A DNA stretch of 40,075 nt from Intrasporangiaceae bacterium (lineage in GTDB: Bacteria > Actinomycetota > Actinomycetes > Actinomycetales > Dermatophilaceae), in the NCBI GenBank assembly GCA_012838445.1, contig DUPF01000023.1:1-40075 (forward strand), read 5' to 3'. Each line of letters begins with the position of its first letter. The first letter of the stretch is position 1. The notes beneath the pieces are model-generated. The model saw only the letters and a list, made by a program, of their open reading frames with translations. It was not told the DNA's origin and ran no database searches. Made by a program: the position numbers and the translations under genes. Below are positions 25,588-32,874 of this stretch, in pieces.

Positions 25588-26648
25588 ACAGCGTGACCAT
25601 GGACGAGACGACCGAGATGCCCCGGGCCGGCGTGGACCCGGAGGTCACCGCCTATGTCGGGCTGGTTCGGATCGCGCTGCGTGATCTGGCGCCGGAGGAT
25701 CTCGAGGACCTGACGGGCGGCCTCGAGGCAGATCTGGCCGAGTTGGCCGCAGAGTCGGAGGAACCCCTCATCGCGCGCCTCGGAGAGCCATCCGCTTATG
25801 CCGCAGAGCTCCGGTCGGCGGCCGGCTTCCCGCCCGCAGTCCCGGTCGCCGCGACCAAGGAGCCGTGGTTGCGGCGCACCCTGCGTGATGTGCGCGGCAG
25901 GTGGGGGCAGGCCCGCCGGGACCACCCGTGGCTCGAGCAGCTCCGTCCGGTGTGGTGGGTGCTGCGCGGAGCCGTGCTCGCCTGGGTCGCCCTGCTCGTC
26001 CTCGGGTTCGGCCGCAGCATCCCGGTCATCCTCATCGGCGCGGCTGTGTCGTTCTGGGTCGGGCTGCGTCAGGACCGCTGGACCGGTTGGCGCGAGCGTC
26101 TCGTCCTCGTCGCCGGCATCGCCGCCGTCGTCATGACCCTGCCGTTCCTCGCGGCTGTGACAGCACAAGGTGGAAGGACGACTTATGTCGAGGTCCTGCC
26201 TGAGGAGGGGATCTTGATCAACGGCCAGACTCCGAGCAACTTCTATGTCTTTGACGGGCAGGGACAGCGGGTGGACGGTGCCCGGATCTTCACCGACCAG
26301 GGCGTGCCGTTGACCGTCAACCCGTGGCACTTCTGGTCCGGCGAAGGCGACGAGCCGCAAGGTCGGTTGGATGTGTTCCCGGTGGACGTCGGGCTGATGG
26401 CGGGCTGGGACGGATGGACCGACCCGGACCACCGGCGATGGACACCCCCGATGGCGATCCCGCCCGCGTTCCCGATCGAGTCTGAGACCACTGAGTCTGA
26501 GGCCACCGAGTCGCAGTCCAGCGAGTCTGAGCCCGCTGAGCCGAGTGCGACCGAGTCGCCGGCGCCAACGGCGACGGATGGTGCCACGGGCGCCGCGACG
26601 CAGACGCCGACCGGCGCGTCGACGAGCGCTCCGACCGAGACTCCCTGA
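25584..26648 (+). CDS. HAAS-type (DUF1700-like) membrane protein with Ser/Thr/Glu tail
   Basis: A 354-residue protein coupled to padR. The cytosolic N-terminus (about 20-80: YVGLVRIALRDLAPEDLEDL ... LIARLGEPSAYAAELR) fits the HAAS domain found beside PadR regulators. Three hydrophobic helices follow (about 123-143, 145-161, 172-193). The extracytoplasmic domain (about 195-295, ending WHFWSGEG and a Trp-rich PDHRRWTPP) is unrecognised. The last 60 residues are a Glu/Ser/Thr/Pro low-complexity spacer. Likely a membrane sensor or anti-regulator partner of PadR; inferred from pairing, not from motifs. Confidence 0.75.
   Translation: MNSVTMDETTEMPRAGVDPEVTAYVGLVRIALRDLAPEDLEDLTGGLEADLAELAAESEEPLIARLGEPSAYAAELRSAAGFPPAVPVAATKEPWLRRTLRDVRGRWGQARRDHPWLEQLRPVWWVLRGAVLAWVALLVLGFGRSIPVILIGAAVSFWVGLRQDRWTGWRERLVLVAGIAAVVMTLPFLAAVTAQGGRTTYVEVLPEEGILINGQTPSNFYVFDGQGQRVDGARIFTDQGVPLTVNPWHFWSGEGDEPQGRLDVFPVDVGLMAGWDGWTDPDHRRWTPPMAIPPAFPIESETTESEATESQSSESEPAEPSATESPAPTATDGATGAATQTPTGASTSAPTETP
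26478..26645 (+). repeat. Low-complexity Glu/Ser/Thr/Ala tail repeats
   Basis: Degenerate repeats of the TESE/SESE type (related 12-15 bp units around GAGTCTGAG) grade into a Thr/Ala/Pro-rich run. They form the C-terminal spacer of the HAAS-type membrane protein, likely variable between strains. Confidence 0.7.
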
Positions 26649-26675
26649 GGCAGGGGCTCAGAGGAGAGGGGGGTG

Positions 26676-26721
26676 GCCGGGGAGCGTGCGGATCGCAGGG
26701 GCAGCCCGCACGCTCCCCGGC
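26676..26721 (+). terminator. Strong hairpin terminator after the HAAS gene
   Basis: A perfect 16-bp stem (GCCGGGGAGCGTGCGG with its complement) closes a 14-nt loop, 27 bp after the stop codon. No U-run, the common actinobacterial form. It separates the padR operon from the tRNA gene that follows. Confidence 0.85.
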
Positions 26722-26752
26722 TGTCGGGTGCAGGGTCGCTAGGCTGGCTGCT

Positions 26753-26826
26753 GCCCCCGTAGCCCAACCGGCAGAGGCAGGCGACTTAAAATCGCTTCAG
26801 TGCGAGTTCGAATCTCGTCGGGGGTG
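26753..26826 (+). tRNA. Short tRNA with UAA anticodon (tRNA-Leu-like)
   Basis: Cloverleaf of 74 nt: acceptor GCCCCCG/CGGGGGT (G1-U72 wobble), D arm GCCC...GGC, anticodon arm GGCGA-CTTAAAA-TCGCT with anticodon TAA, variable loop TCAGT (5 nt), T arm GCGAG-TTCGAAT-CTCGT, discriminator G, CCA not encoded. UAA predicts leucine, but there is no long variable arm and the discriminator is not A. A TAGGCT -10-like box (26740-26745) ends 7 nt before the tRNA. Confidence 0.8.
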
Positions 26827-26843
26827 CCGACACAGAGCGCGTA

Positions 26844-26957
26844 GCGCTCGCCGAGGGTGGGCAAAGTGTCGATTTCGGCGGTGATTGTCGACAGATCGCC
26901 ACCTTTCGAGGGGCCGTCCCGACGAATCGCCACCCTTCGGCGAGGGGCTGGGCGCGG
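26844..26957 (+). repeat. Intergenic repeat element, copy 1
   Basis: A 114-bp unit about 95% identical (6 mismatches by my count) to copy 2, 145 bp downstream. The ends are imperfect inverted repeats: CTCGCCGAGGGTGG near the left and CCACCCTTCGGCGAG near the right pair over 14 bp with one bulge. Two CGCCACCyTTCG words lie inside. No convincing coding frame. Confidence 0.85.
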
Positions 26958-26988
26958 GTGGTGTCGATGGGGGCTCGTCTGGGCGCTG

Positions 26989-27102
26989 GCGCTCGCCGAG
27001 GGTGGGCAAAGTGTCGATTTCGGCGGTGATTGTCGACGAATCGCCACCTTTCGCGGGGCCGTCTCGACGAATCGCCACCCTTCGCCGAGGGGCTCGGCGC
27101 GG
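26989..27102 (+). repeat. Intergenic repeat element, copy 2
   Basis: Direct copy of the unit at 26844-26957, separated from it by 31 bp of unrelated sequence. It has the same terminal inverted repeats with one more mismatch, and two CGCCACCyTTCG cores. It lies 160 bp upstream of the Bax inhibitor-1 family start. Confidence 0.85.
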
Positions 27103-27262
27103 TATTTGTCGGCGCCCGTGGGCTGCGGCCGACGTCACCCGCGCGCCCGGACCCGGCGACTCTCGCACGGCGGTTGGAACAATGCCGACCCGTCGTGCAT
27201 TTATCCTCGTAGACAGGAGGTGGGGACCGCCCCGCCCGTACGACACAAGGAGAGGGCCGCAC

Positions 27263-28129
27263 GTGGCGACCAACCCCGTCTTTGACCGAATCGAGAAGGA
27301 TGCCCAGCGCGGCTATGCGGGCTTCCAGTCCCCGAGCAACGTCGGGACCGAGACCCGACCCAACCTCGGCCAGGCGAGCGCGCAGTGGGGTGCCCAGAGC
27401 GGCATGACCCAGCAGCAGCTCAACGACCTCTACAACCAGCCGTCCGCAGGCCCGGTCCAGACCGGGCGGGTGTCGATGGACGACGTCATGATGAAGACGG
27501 CGACCCTGTTCGGGCTCGTCCTCGTCTTCGGCGCCATCGGCTGGGCCGTGGCGAGCGCCAACCCGCAGCTCGGCATGATGCTGTGGATGGGCGGCATGAT
27601 CGCCACCCTCATCCTCGGCTTCGTCATCGTCCTGAAGAAGACCATCAGCGTCCCGCTCATCGTCACCTATGCCGTGATCGAGGGGCTCTTCGTCGGTGCT
27701 GTGAGCCAGTTCTTCGAGATGCAGTGGCCCGGCATCGTCATGAGTGCTGTCGTGGCCACGCTCGCGACCTTCGCCGGCATGCTCATCGCCTACAAGTCCG
27801 GCCTGATCAAGGTCACCGCGAAGTTCCGCCGGATCGTGACGATGATGATCTTCGGTTACGTCATCTTCGCGATCGTCAACTTCATCTACGCCTGGACGAC
27901 CAACACGATGTTCGGCTTCGGCGGATCCAGCTGGCTCGGCATCGCGATCTCGCTGTTCGCCGTCGGTCTGGCGTCGGTCTCGCTGGCACTGAACTTCGAC
28001 TCGATCGAGCAGGCCATCGCCACCGGCGCGCCGCAGCAGTACAGCTGGCTGCTCGCTCACGGCATCATCGTCACCCTCGTGTGGCTCTACATCGAGTTCC
28101 TGCGCCTGATGGCTCGCCTGCGCGAGTGA
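27263..28129 (+). CDS. Bax inhibitor-1/YccA family membrane protein
   Basis: A 288-residue polytopic protein with about seven hydrophobic helices after a polar N-terminal region of about 75 residues (RIEKDAQRGYAGFQSP, MTQQQLNDLYNQPSA). That N-region is characteristic of the actinobacterial YccA/BI-1 group. Conserved family text includes AVIEGLFVGAVSQFFE and LALNFDSIEQAIATGAPQQYSW, whose Asp and Glu belong to the pH-sensing/ion-leak site of BI-1 homologues. Physiological role in bacteria is unclear (calcium or proton leak, protease modulation). GTG start at 27263 after AAGGAGAG. Coupled by a GTGA overlap to a small ORF. Confidence 0.9.
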   Translation: MATNPVFDRIEKDAQRGYAGFQSPSNVGTETRPNLGQASAQWGAQSGMTQQQLNDLYNQPSAGPVQTGRVSMDDVMMKTATLFGLVLVFGAIGWAVASANPQLGMMLWMGGMIATLILGFVIVLKKTISVPLIVTYAVIEGLFVGAVSQFFEMQWPGIVMSAVVATLATFAGMLIAYKSGLIKVTAKFRRIVTMMIFGYVIFAIVNFIYAWTTNTMFGFGGSSWLGIAISLFAVGLASVSLALNFDSIEQAIATGAPQQYSWLLAHGIIVTLVWLYIEFLRLMARLRE

Positions 28130-28431
28130 TCGACACAGCAGCACTGGACTCGGCCGGGACGGGCTCGCCTGTCCCGGCTGAGTGCATTCAGGAGTTGGAC
28201 CGGATCCGCCGCCGGTTCCGGGAGCTTCCCCTGGCCAGGGCCGAGGAGGGTATGCGTCGCGCCCGCCCCCTGCTGGACCGGCTCACCGCTCGCTCGGGTC
28301 TGCCACCGGTGCCGGATCTCGGGCCGGCTGCGGTGCCGGACCAGGTGACGGTGCTCGTCTTCGATGCCTGTCGTGACGGGGCGGATACAGGGCTTGCGGA
28401 GGAGTTGGCGGATCTGCGCCGAGCGCTGTGA
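28126..28431 (+). CDS. Small uncharacterised protein coupled to the BI-1 gene
   Basis: A 101-residue soluble, helix-rich, Arg- and Leu-rich protein. Its GTG start overlaps the BI-1 stop by 4 bp (GTGA), the same geometry as the window's established operon pairs, which supports real translation. Central text FRELPLARAEEGMRRARPLLDRL suggests an amphipathic helix; the C-terminus (VTVLVFDACR ... LADLRRAL) has a beta strand and a helix. I recognise no family. Could be a cytosolic partner of the membrane protein (inference). Confidence 0.65.
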   Translation: MIDTAALDSAGTGSPVPAECIQELDRIRRRFRELPLARAEEGMRRARPLLDRLTARSGLPPVPDLGPAAVPDQVTVLVFDACRDGADTGLAEELADLRRAL

Positions 28432-28449
28432 TCTGCCCGGGCAGGTGGG

Positions 28450-28557
28450 GCCTCACCCCTCGGCGAGGGGTGGCGTTTGGTCCACGCAGCTTCCGCGAAG
28501 GGTGGCGTTTGGTCGGGAATCATCGCCGAATTCGACGTTCTGCCCACCTTCGGCGAG
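28450..28557 (-). repeat. Intergenic repeat element, copy 3 (inverted, diverged)
   Basis: On the minus strand this aligns with copies 1 and 2 end to end with about one indel and roughly three quarters identity. It keeps the CTCGCCGA...GGTGGG and CGCCACCC...CGCCGAG ends and both CGCCACC cores. It follows the small ORF, so inverted copies bracket the BI-1 operon. Substitutions are not concentrated in any codon position, arguing for a non-coding element. Confidence 0.75.
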
Positions 28558-28614
28558 GGGGCGGCGGGGGTTGCGTCGCTGATGCCGGGGCCGGGCCTGC
28601 CTCCGGCACAACGG

Positions 28615-28660
28615 ACGAGGGCCCCGGGAGCGACAGCAAATGTCGCACCGGGGCCCTCGT
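28615..28660 (-). terminator. Strong bidirectional hairpin at the thiolase 3' end
   Basis: A perfect 13-bp stem (ACGAGGGCCCCGG and complement), topped by an inner 6-bp stem GCGACA/TGTCGC with a 5-nt loop. It lies 18 bp past the thiolase stop on the minus strand and can also end plus-strand readthrough from the BI-1 operon. Confidence 0.85.
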
Positions 28661-28677
28661 CGGGGGTGTGGGTCGGG

Positions 28678-29901
28678 CTACGAGAGACGCTCGACGATGA
28701 TCGCCATGCCCTGTCCGCCGCCGACGCACATCGTCTCGAGGCCGAACTGGCCGTCGCGGGCGCGCAGGCCGTTGAGCAGGGTGGTCATAATGCGCGTGCC
28801 GGTGGAGCCGAACGGGTGGCCGAGGGCGATCGCACCGCCGTGGGCGTTGAGCTTGTCGAAGTCCATGCCGAGGTCGTCGGCCGAGGGCAGCACCTGGGCG
28901 GCGAAGGCTTCGTTGATCTCGTACAGGTCGATGTCACCGATGGTCATTCCGGCGCGGGCGAGGGCCTGCTTGGAGGCTTCGACCGGGCCGAGGCCCATGA
29001 TCTCGGGGGAGAGAGCCGAGACACCGGTGGAGACGATCCGGGCCAGCGGGGTCAGGCCCAGCTCCTTGGCCTTGGTGTCGCTCATGATGACGACACCGGA
29101 GGCGCCATCGTTGAGCGGGCAGCAGTTGCCGGCAGTGATCGTGCCGTTCTCGCGGAACACCGGGTTCAGTCCCTGGACGGCCTCGAGGGTCACGCCGGGG
29201 CGGGGGCCGTCGTCGGTGCTCACGACCGTGCCGTCGGCGAGGGTGACCGGGGTGATCTCACGCTCGAAGAAGCCGTCCTTGATCGCCTGCTCGGCGCGGT
29301 TCTGGCTGATCACGCCCCACTCGTCCTGCCGTTGGCGGGAGACGCCCCGGGAGGTTGCGACGTTCTCGGCGGTCTGTCCCATGGACAGGTAGATGTCGGG
29401 CAGCAGGCCCTCGTCGCGCGGGTCGGTCCAGGTCGTGTTGTCCTTGGCCATCTGCGCGGACCGCTCCTGGGCGTCGTTGAACCGCGGGTTCATCGCCTCG
29501 GTGTTGGTGCCCCCGGCGCCGGAGAAGTTCATGTACTGCGAGACGCACTCGACTCCGCCGGAGATGAACACCTCGCCCTCGCCGGCCTTGATCGCGTGGA
29601 ACGCCATCCGCATGGTCTGGGTCGAGGACGCGCAGAACCGGTTGATGGTCGCGGCGGGCAGGTGGTCCATTCCGGCGAGCACGGCGATGACGCGGGCCAT
29701 GTTCGAGCCGTGTTTGCCGCTCGGCTCGGCGCAGCCCCAGTAGAGGTCGTCGATCTGAGTCGGGTCCAGGCTCGGCACCTGCTCCAGCAGCGCGGCCACC
29801 ACCTGCGCGGACAGGTCGTCCGGGCGGATGTCCTTCAGCGAGCCCTTGAAGGCCCGGCCGATCGGGGTGCGGGACGTGGCGACGATAACTGCTTCGGTCA
29901 T
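28678..29901 (-). CDS. Acetyl-CoA C-acyltransferase (thiolase, FadA type)
   Basis: A 407-residue thiolase. The nucleophilic Cys90 is in NRFCASSTQTMRMA; the second half has NEAFAAQVL, GHPFGSTGTRI with catalytic His (about 364) and CVGGGQGMAIIV with the proton-shuttle Cys. Degradative (beta-oxidation) and biosynthetic thiolases cannot be separated with certainty, but length and NEAFA text favour the FadA/FadI-like actinobacterial group. ATG at 29901 follows GAGGAAC; an ATG 12 codons upstream is less likely. The SGNH hydrolase gene lies upstream on the same strand, as fadA3 and Rv1075c do in mycobacteria near cbs, from memory. Confidence 0.9.
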   Translation of the reverse strand: MTEAVIVATSRTPIGRAFKGSLKDIRPDDLSAQVVAALLEQVPSLDPTQIDDLYWGCAEPSGKHGSNMARVIAVLAGMDHLPAATINRFCASSTQTMRMAFHAIKAGEGEVFISGGVECVSQYMNFSGAGGTNTEAMNPRFNDAQERSAQMAKDNTTWTDPRDEGLLPDIYLSMGQTAENVATSRGVSRQRQDEWGVISQNRAEQAIKDGFFEREITPVTLADGTVVSTDDGPRPGVTLEAVQGLNPVFRENGTITAGNCCPLNDGASGVVIMSDTKAKELGLTPLARIVSTGVSALSPEIMGLGPVEASKQALARAGMTIGDIDLYEINEAFAAQVLPSADDLGMDFDKLNAHGGAIALGHPFGSTGTRIMTTLLNGLRARDGQFGLETMCVGGGQGMAIIVERLS

Positions 29902-30012
29902 GAGTTCCTCCATGCGGATTCGAAAGACGGCAGATCGGGTATGCGTTGCACACCGCCCGTGGGACCGGCACCTGGGGAGTCGGTCGGGTCGGGCGAGGCC
30001 CTGCCGTCGAGC

Positions 30013-31185
30013 CTACTCGGCGGGTCCGGTGGTCTTGACGGCACTGTGACCGTTGCCATGGATCGGGGCCGGTCCGGGCTCCGAGGCAGGGTCGGGGGAG
30101 TCCTGTTCGGGGGTGGATTCACCGGGTTCGGCGTCCTGCGGATCGTGCTCGGCGTGGGCGTGGAGGTCGGACTCGTCGGGCCTGGACTCGTCGGGGATGT
30201 CCTCCTGGCGACGTCGCAGCAGGCGGGCCCACCGGCCCCGCGGGCCGCGGGTGGCTCCGGCGAGTTCGGCGCCGGAAACCTCCACGCCGGGTTCGCTCGC
30301 GGCCACTCCGGCGGCGACCGAGACGGGGGCCACGTTCCGGCGGCTCACCGGGCGCGGCACGCTCGGCGGCGCCTCCCCGGCCCACAGGCCCAGCGCATCG
30401 ATGACGCTCGGGAGCAAGGCCGCGGCGGCGCGTGCATACCCCGCTGCCGACGGGTGGAACCGGTCGGTGGAGAACAACTCCTTCGGGGTGGCGGCGAACT
30501 CGGGCCCGAGCATGTCCGCGAGGGAGACGGTGCGGCCACCGGCCTCGACGACCGCGACCGTCTGGGCGGCAGCGAGGTCGCGGGACCAGCGCCGCGCCAG
30601 CCACCGCAACGGCTGGGGCACCGGCTCGATCGTGCCGAGGTCGGGACAGGTGCCGACGACGACATGGCAGTGCGCGTCGAGGAGTCTGCGGACCGCCTGC
30701 TCGAGGTGCCGCACAGCGGTCGCCTGATCGATGCGGTGAGTGACGTCGTTGGCGCCGACGAGGATGACGGCCACATCCGGAGCGGGCACGCGGTCGAGGG
30801 CCTCGCTGACCTGCGGATCCAGGGCGGAGGACTCGGCACCGACGACGGCGACGTTGGTCAGCCGGACCCGTCGCCCCGAGATGGCGGCGACCCCGGTCGC
30901 GAGGATGGCCCCGATCGTCTGGCTCGGCTCGTCGGCGCCGAGTCCGGCCGCCGAGGAGTCACCGAGGATGAGCAGTTCGAGAGGATCGCCGGGTCCGTGC
31001 CCGTAACTGCCGTTGTCGTCCGGGGAGGAGTCGAACGGTTGACCGATCAGGTGCCGGGCGATCTGCGCCTCGGCCCGGATCAGTCCGTATCCGGCGGCGC
31101 CCAGAGCACCCGCGACGGCCGCGAGCCGACCCCCGCCGTAGGCGGCGGCGCTGGCGATCCGGCGCGCTCGGGCGGCCCGTCCCAT
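30013..31185 (-). CDS. Membrane-anchored SGNH/GDSL hydrolase
   Basis: A 390-residue esterase-fold protein. A short N-terminal hydrophobic segment (about 20-36) probably anchors or exports it. Block I LILGDSSAAG (nucleophile Ser77), block III GAND (144-147) and block V DRFHP (Asp241, His244) give the complete SGNH set; the block II Gly is less obvious. The C-terminal ~110 residues are a disordered Pro/Glu/Asp-rich tail. Likely deacylates or deacetylates a cell-surface substrate; substrate unknown. CAGGAG precedes the ATG. It is divergent from a GNAT gene across 296 bp that hold only possible promoters (e.g. TATCCT at 31364). Confidence 0.88.
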   Translation of the reverse strand: MGRAARARRIASAAAYGGGRLAAVAGALGAAGYGLIRAEAQIARHLIGQPFDSSPDDNGSYGHGPGDPLELLILGDSSAAGLGADEPSQTIGAILATGVAAISGRRVRLTNVAVVGAESSALDPQVSEALDRVPAPDVAVILVGANDVTHRIDQATAVRHLEQAVRRLLDAHCHVVVGTCPDLGTIEPVPQPLRWLARRWSRDLAAAQTVAVVEAGGRTVSLADMLGPEFAATPKELFSTDRFHPSAAGYARAAAALLPSVIDALGLWAGEAPPSVPRPVSRRNVAPVSVAAGVAASEPGVEVSGAELAGATRGPRGRWARLLRRRQEDIPDESRPDESDLHAHAEHDPQDAEPGESTPEQDSPDPASEPGPAPIHGNGHSAVKTTGPAE

Positions 31186-31481
31186 ACGGAATCACTCCTG
31201 ATGTCGCTATGACGCTGAGGTCGGCATGACGGGGCGCATGCTCGATGCAGCCCCCTCGGATTCAGTTCAACGCTACCGCTCGCGGCGACGTTCCCGTCCC
31301 GGTGGCCCACGTCGATGCCGCCCGGTTCGGTCCGGTGCGTGGCCACCCATGTCTGTGCCGCGCTATCCTCACCGCATGCGCCGCTCCTGATCCGCAATCG
31401 CCGCGTGCTGTGTCGAACGCCCCCAGCATGTTCCGGGAGGTGTCCCCGCGCGGCGGATCCATGTGCTGTGTCAGGAGCCGT

Positions 31482-31985
31482 ATGTCCCACCGCATCCACA
31501 TCGTCCGGCGAGCCGACCCCGAAGCCGCTCGACGCATACTCGCTGCGCTGCCGGACTGGTTCGGTATCCCGGCGGCCAACGAGCACTACGTCCGGGCCGC
31601 CGGCACGAAGGACAGCTATCTCGCCATCGTCGACGAGGAGACGGTCGGTATCGCCCTCGTCGACCGGCACTTCCCGCAGACCGGGGAGATCCACCTCATC
31701 GCCGTCCTGCCCGACCACCATGGCACCGGTGCCGGCTCGGCTCTGGTCGCGGCGATCGAGGCTGACCTGGTCGCCGACGGGGCCCGACTGCTCGAGGTCA
31801 AGACGGTCGGGCCGTCGTATGCGGACGCCGGCTATGCCGCGACCCGGGCCTTCTACCTGGCCCGGGGGTTCCTCCCGCTCGAGGAGGTGGATGGTCTGGA
31901 CTGGGACGGGCCGACGCTGATCATGGTCAAGTGCCTTGTCGGCGCGGGAGAGTGGATGGATGGCACACCCCCAGCCGACCACTGA
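31482..31985 (+). CDS. GNAT-family N-acetyltransferase
   Basis: A 167-residue GNAT. The acetyl-CoA pyrophosphate loop is LPDHHGTGAGSALVAAIE (R/Q-x-x-G-x-G/A form), preceded by beta strand EIHLIAVL and followed by FYLARGFLPLEEV, the typical C-terminal strand/helix. Substrate unknown. ATG at 31482 follows CAGGAG; the frame is open for 240 bp upstream but lacks family similarity. It starts a plus-strand run with overlapping or closely spaced genes, so probably the first gene of a four-gene operon. Confidence 0.85.
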   Translation: MSHRIHIVRRADPEAARRILAALPDWFGIPAANEHYVRAAGTKDSYLAIVDEETVGIALVDRHFPQTGEIHLIAVLPDHHGTGAGSALVAAIEADLVADGARLLEVKTVGPSYADAGYAATRAFYLARGFLPLEEVDGLDWDGPTLIMVKCLVGAGEWMDGTPPADH

Positions 31986-32466
31986 CCGTCCCGCCCTGCC
32001 GGATGGCTACGGCCTGCCCGTGACCCGGGACGGTCTGCTCACCTGGCCCCGGGTCGAGGAGCGGCTCGTCGCCGCGAAGAACTACTGGCTCGGATCGGTG
32101 CGGCCCGACGGTCGTCCGCACGCGATTCCGCGGTGGGGAGTCTGGGTGGACGGGCGGTTCTGGTACGACGGGGCGCCGACGACGGTGCATGCCCGCAACG
32201 CCGAGGCCAACCCGGCGGTGACGCTCACTCTGGAGAGCGGCAGCCAGGTCGTCATCGTCGAGGGTGAGTCGCACGCGACCCGGGCCGAGGCCGATGGGCT
32301 CGGCGCCCGGTTGTCGACCGCGTTCGGCAAGTACGCGGCCGACGGGTATGCGCCCGGACCCGCGTCCTGGGCCGGCGAGGACGGCGGCGGGCTGCGGGTC
32401 ATCACCCCGCATCGCGTGCTCGCGTGGTTCGACTTCCCGAAGGACTGCACCCGGTTCACGTTCTGA
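31960..32466 (+). CDS. Pyridoxamine 5'-phosphate oxidase-like (split-barrel) protein
   Basis: A 168-residue FMN- or F420-binding split-barrel protein: YWLGSVRPDGRPHAIPRWGVWVDGRFWYDG covers the characteristic strands (about 41-71), then NPAVTLTLESGSQVVIVEGE. The C-terminus RVLAWFDFPKDCTRF is typical of small F420/PNPOx-like proteins. It could be a deazaflavin-dependent reductase or a heme/FMN-binding protein; the cofactor is not evident. ATG at 31960, 9 nt after GGGAG, overlaps the GNAT gene by 26 bp; a GTG at 31936 is also in frame. Confidence 0.8.
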   Translation: MAHPQPTTDRPALPDGYGLPVTRDGLLTWPRVEERLVAAKNYWLGSVRPDGRPHAIPRWGVWVDGRFWYDGAPTTVHARNAEANPAVTLTLESGSQVVIVEGESHATRAEADGLGARLSTAFGKYAADGYAPGPASWAGEDGGGLRVITPHRVLAWFDFPKDCTRFTF

Positions 32467-32493
32467 CCAGCATCCCGGGCCACAATGGCGGGT

Positions 32494-32874
32494 ATGCCGG
32501 ACGCACCTGTGCAGCAGACCTTCACCGTCACCGACGCGGACACCGCGATCGCCGTCGGCTCAGGATCGCTCCCCGTCCTCGGGACGCCACGGCTCATCGC
32601 GTGGTGCGAGGCGGTCACCTGCGCGGCGCTCGCCGATCTGCCGGACGGATGGACGAGCGTCGGGACGCGGGTCGAGATCGACCATGTTGCGCCCAATGCG
32701 GTGGGTGACGAGGTCGTCGTCTCCGCCGACATCGTTGAGCGCACCGATCGGATCGTGGAATTCGCTGTCACGGCTCGACGGGGGGAGCAACTCGTCGGCC
32801 GTGGCCGGGTGGTCCGGGCCGTCGTCGATGCTGACCGGTTCATGGCCCGCCTTGCGGCGCGCGACGATGCCTGA
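32494..32874 (+). CDS. Hotdog-fold thioesterase (FlK-like)
   Basis: A 126-residue single-hotdog protein. TPRLIAWCEAVTCAAL and SVGTRVEIDHVAPNAVGDEV place Thr31, Glu39 and His64 as in the Thr-Glu-His triad of fluoroacetyl-CoA thioesterase FlK. These enzymes hydrolyse small acyl-CoAs, giving housekeeping or detoxifying turnover. Start uncertain: ATG at 32494 has a CACAAT box exactly 7 nt upstream (leaderless pattern); ATG at 32485 is in frame. Its end overlaps the carboxyltransferase gene by 8 bp, tying an acyl-CoA thioesterase to an acyl-CoA carboxyltransferase. Confidence 0.82.
   Translation: MPDAPVQQTFTVTDADTAIAVGSGSLPVLGTPRLIAWCEAVTCAALADLPDGWTSVGTRVEIDHVAPNAVGDEVVVSADIVERTDRIVEFAVTARRGEQLVGRGRVVRAVVDADRFMARLAARDDA

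Noticed and set aside
26844-27102. CRISPR array from the two spaced direct repeats
   Set aside because: Only two units of 114 bp with internal palindromes, no short regular repeat-spacer pattern and no cas genes.
26786-28144. A long minus-strand open frame through the repeats and the BI-1 gene, with periodic KGGDSS/EIDTLPT-like text
   Set aside because: The periodicity comes from the two DNA repeats; the frame lies opposite a clear membrane-protein gene and substitutions between repeat copies are not synonymous.
28477-31212. A 911-residue plus-strand open frame opposite the thiolase and SGNH hydrolase genes
   Set aside because: It spans two recognisable minus-strand genes, crosses their terminator and has no motif; it is a G+C shadow.
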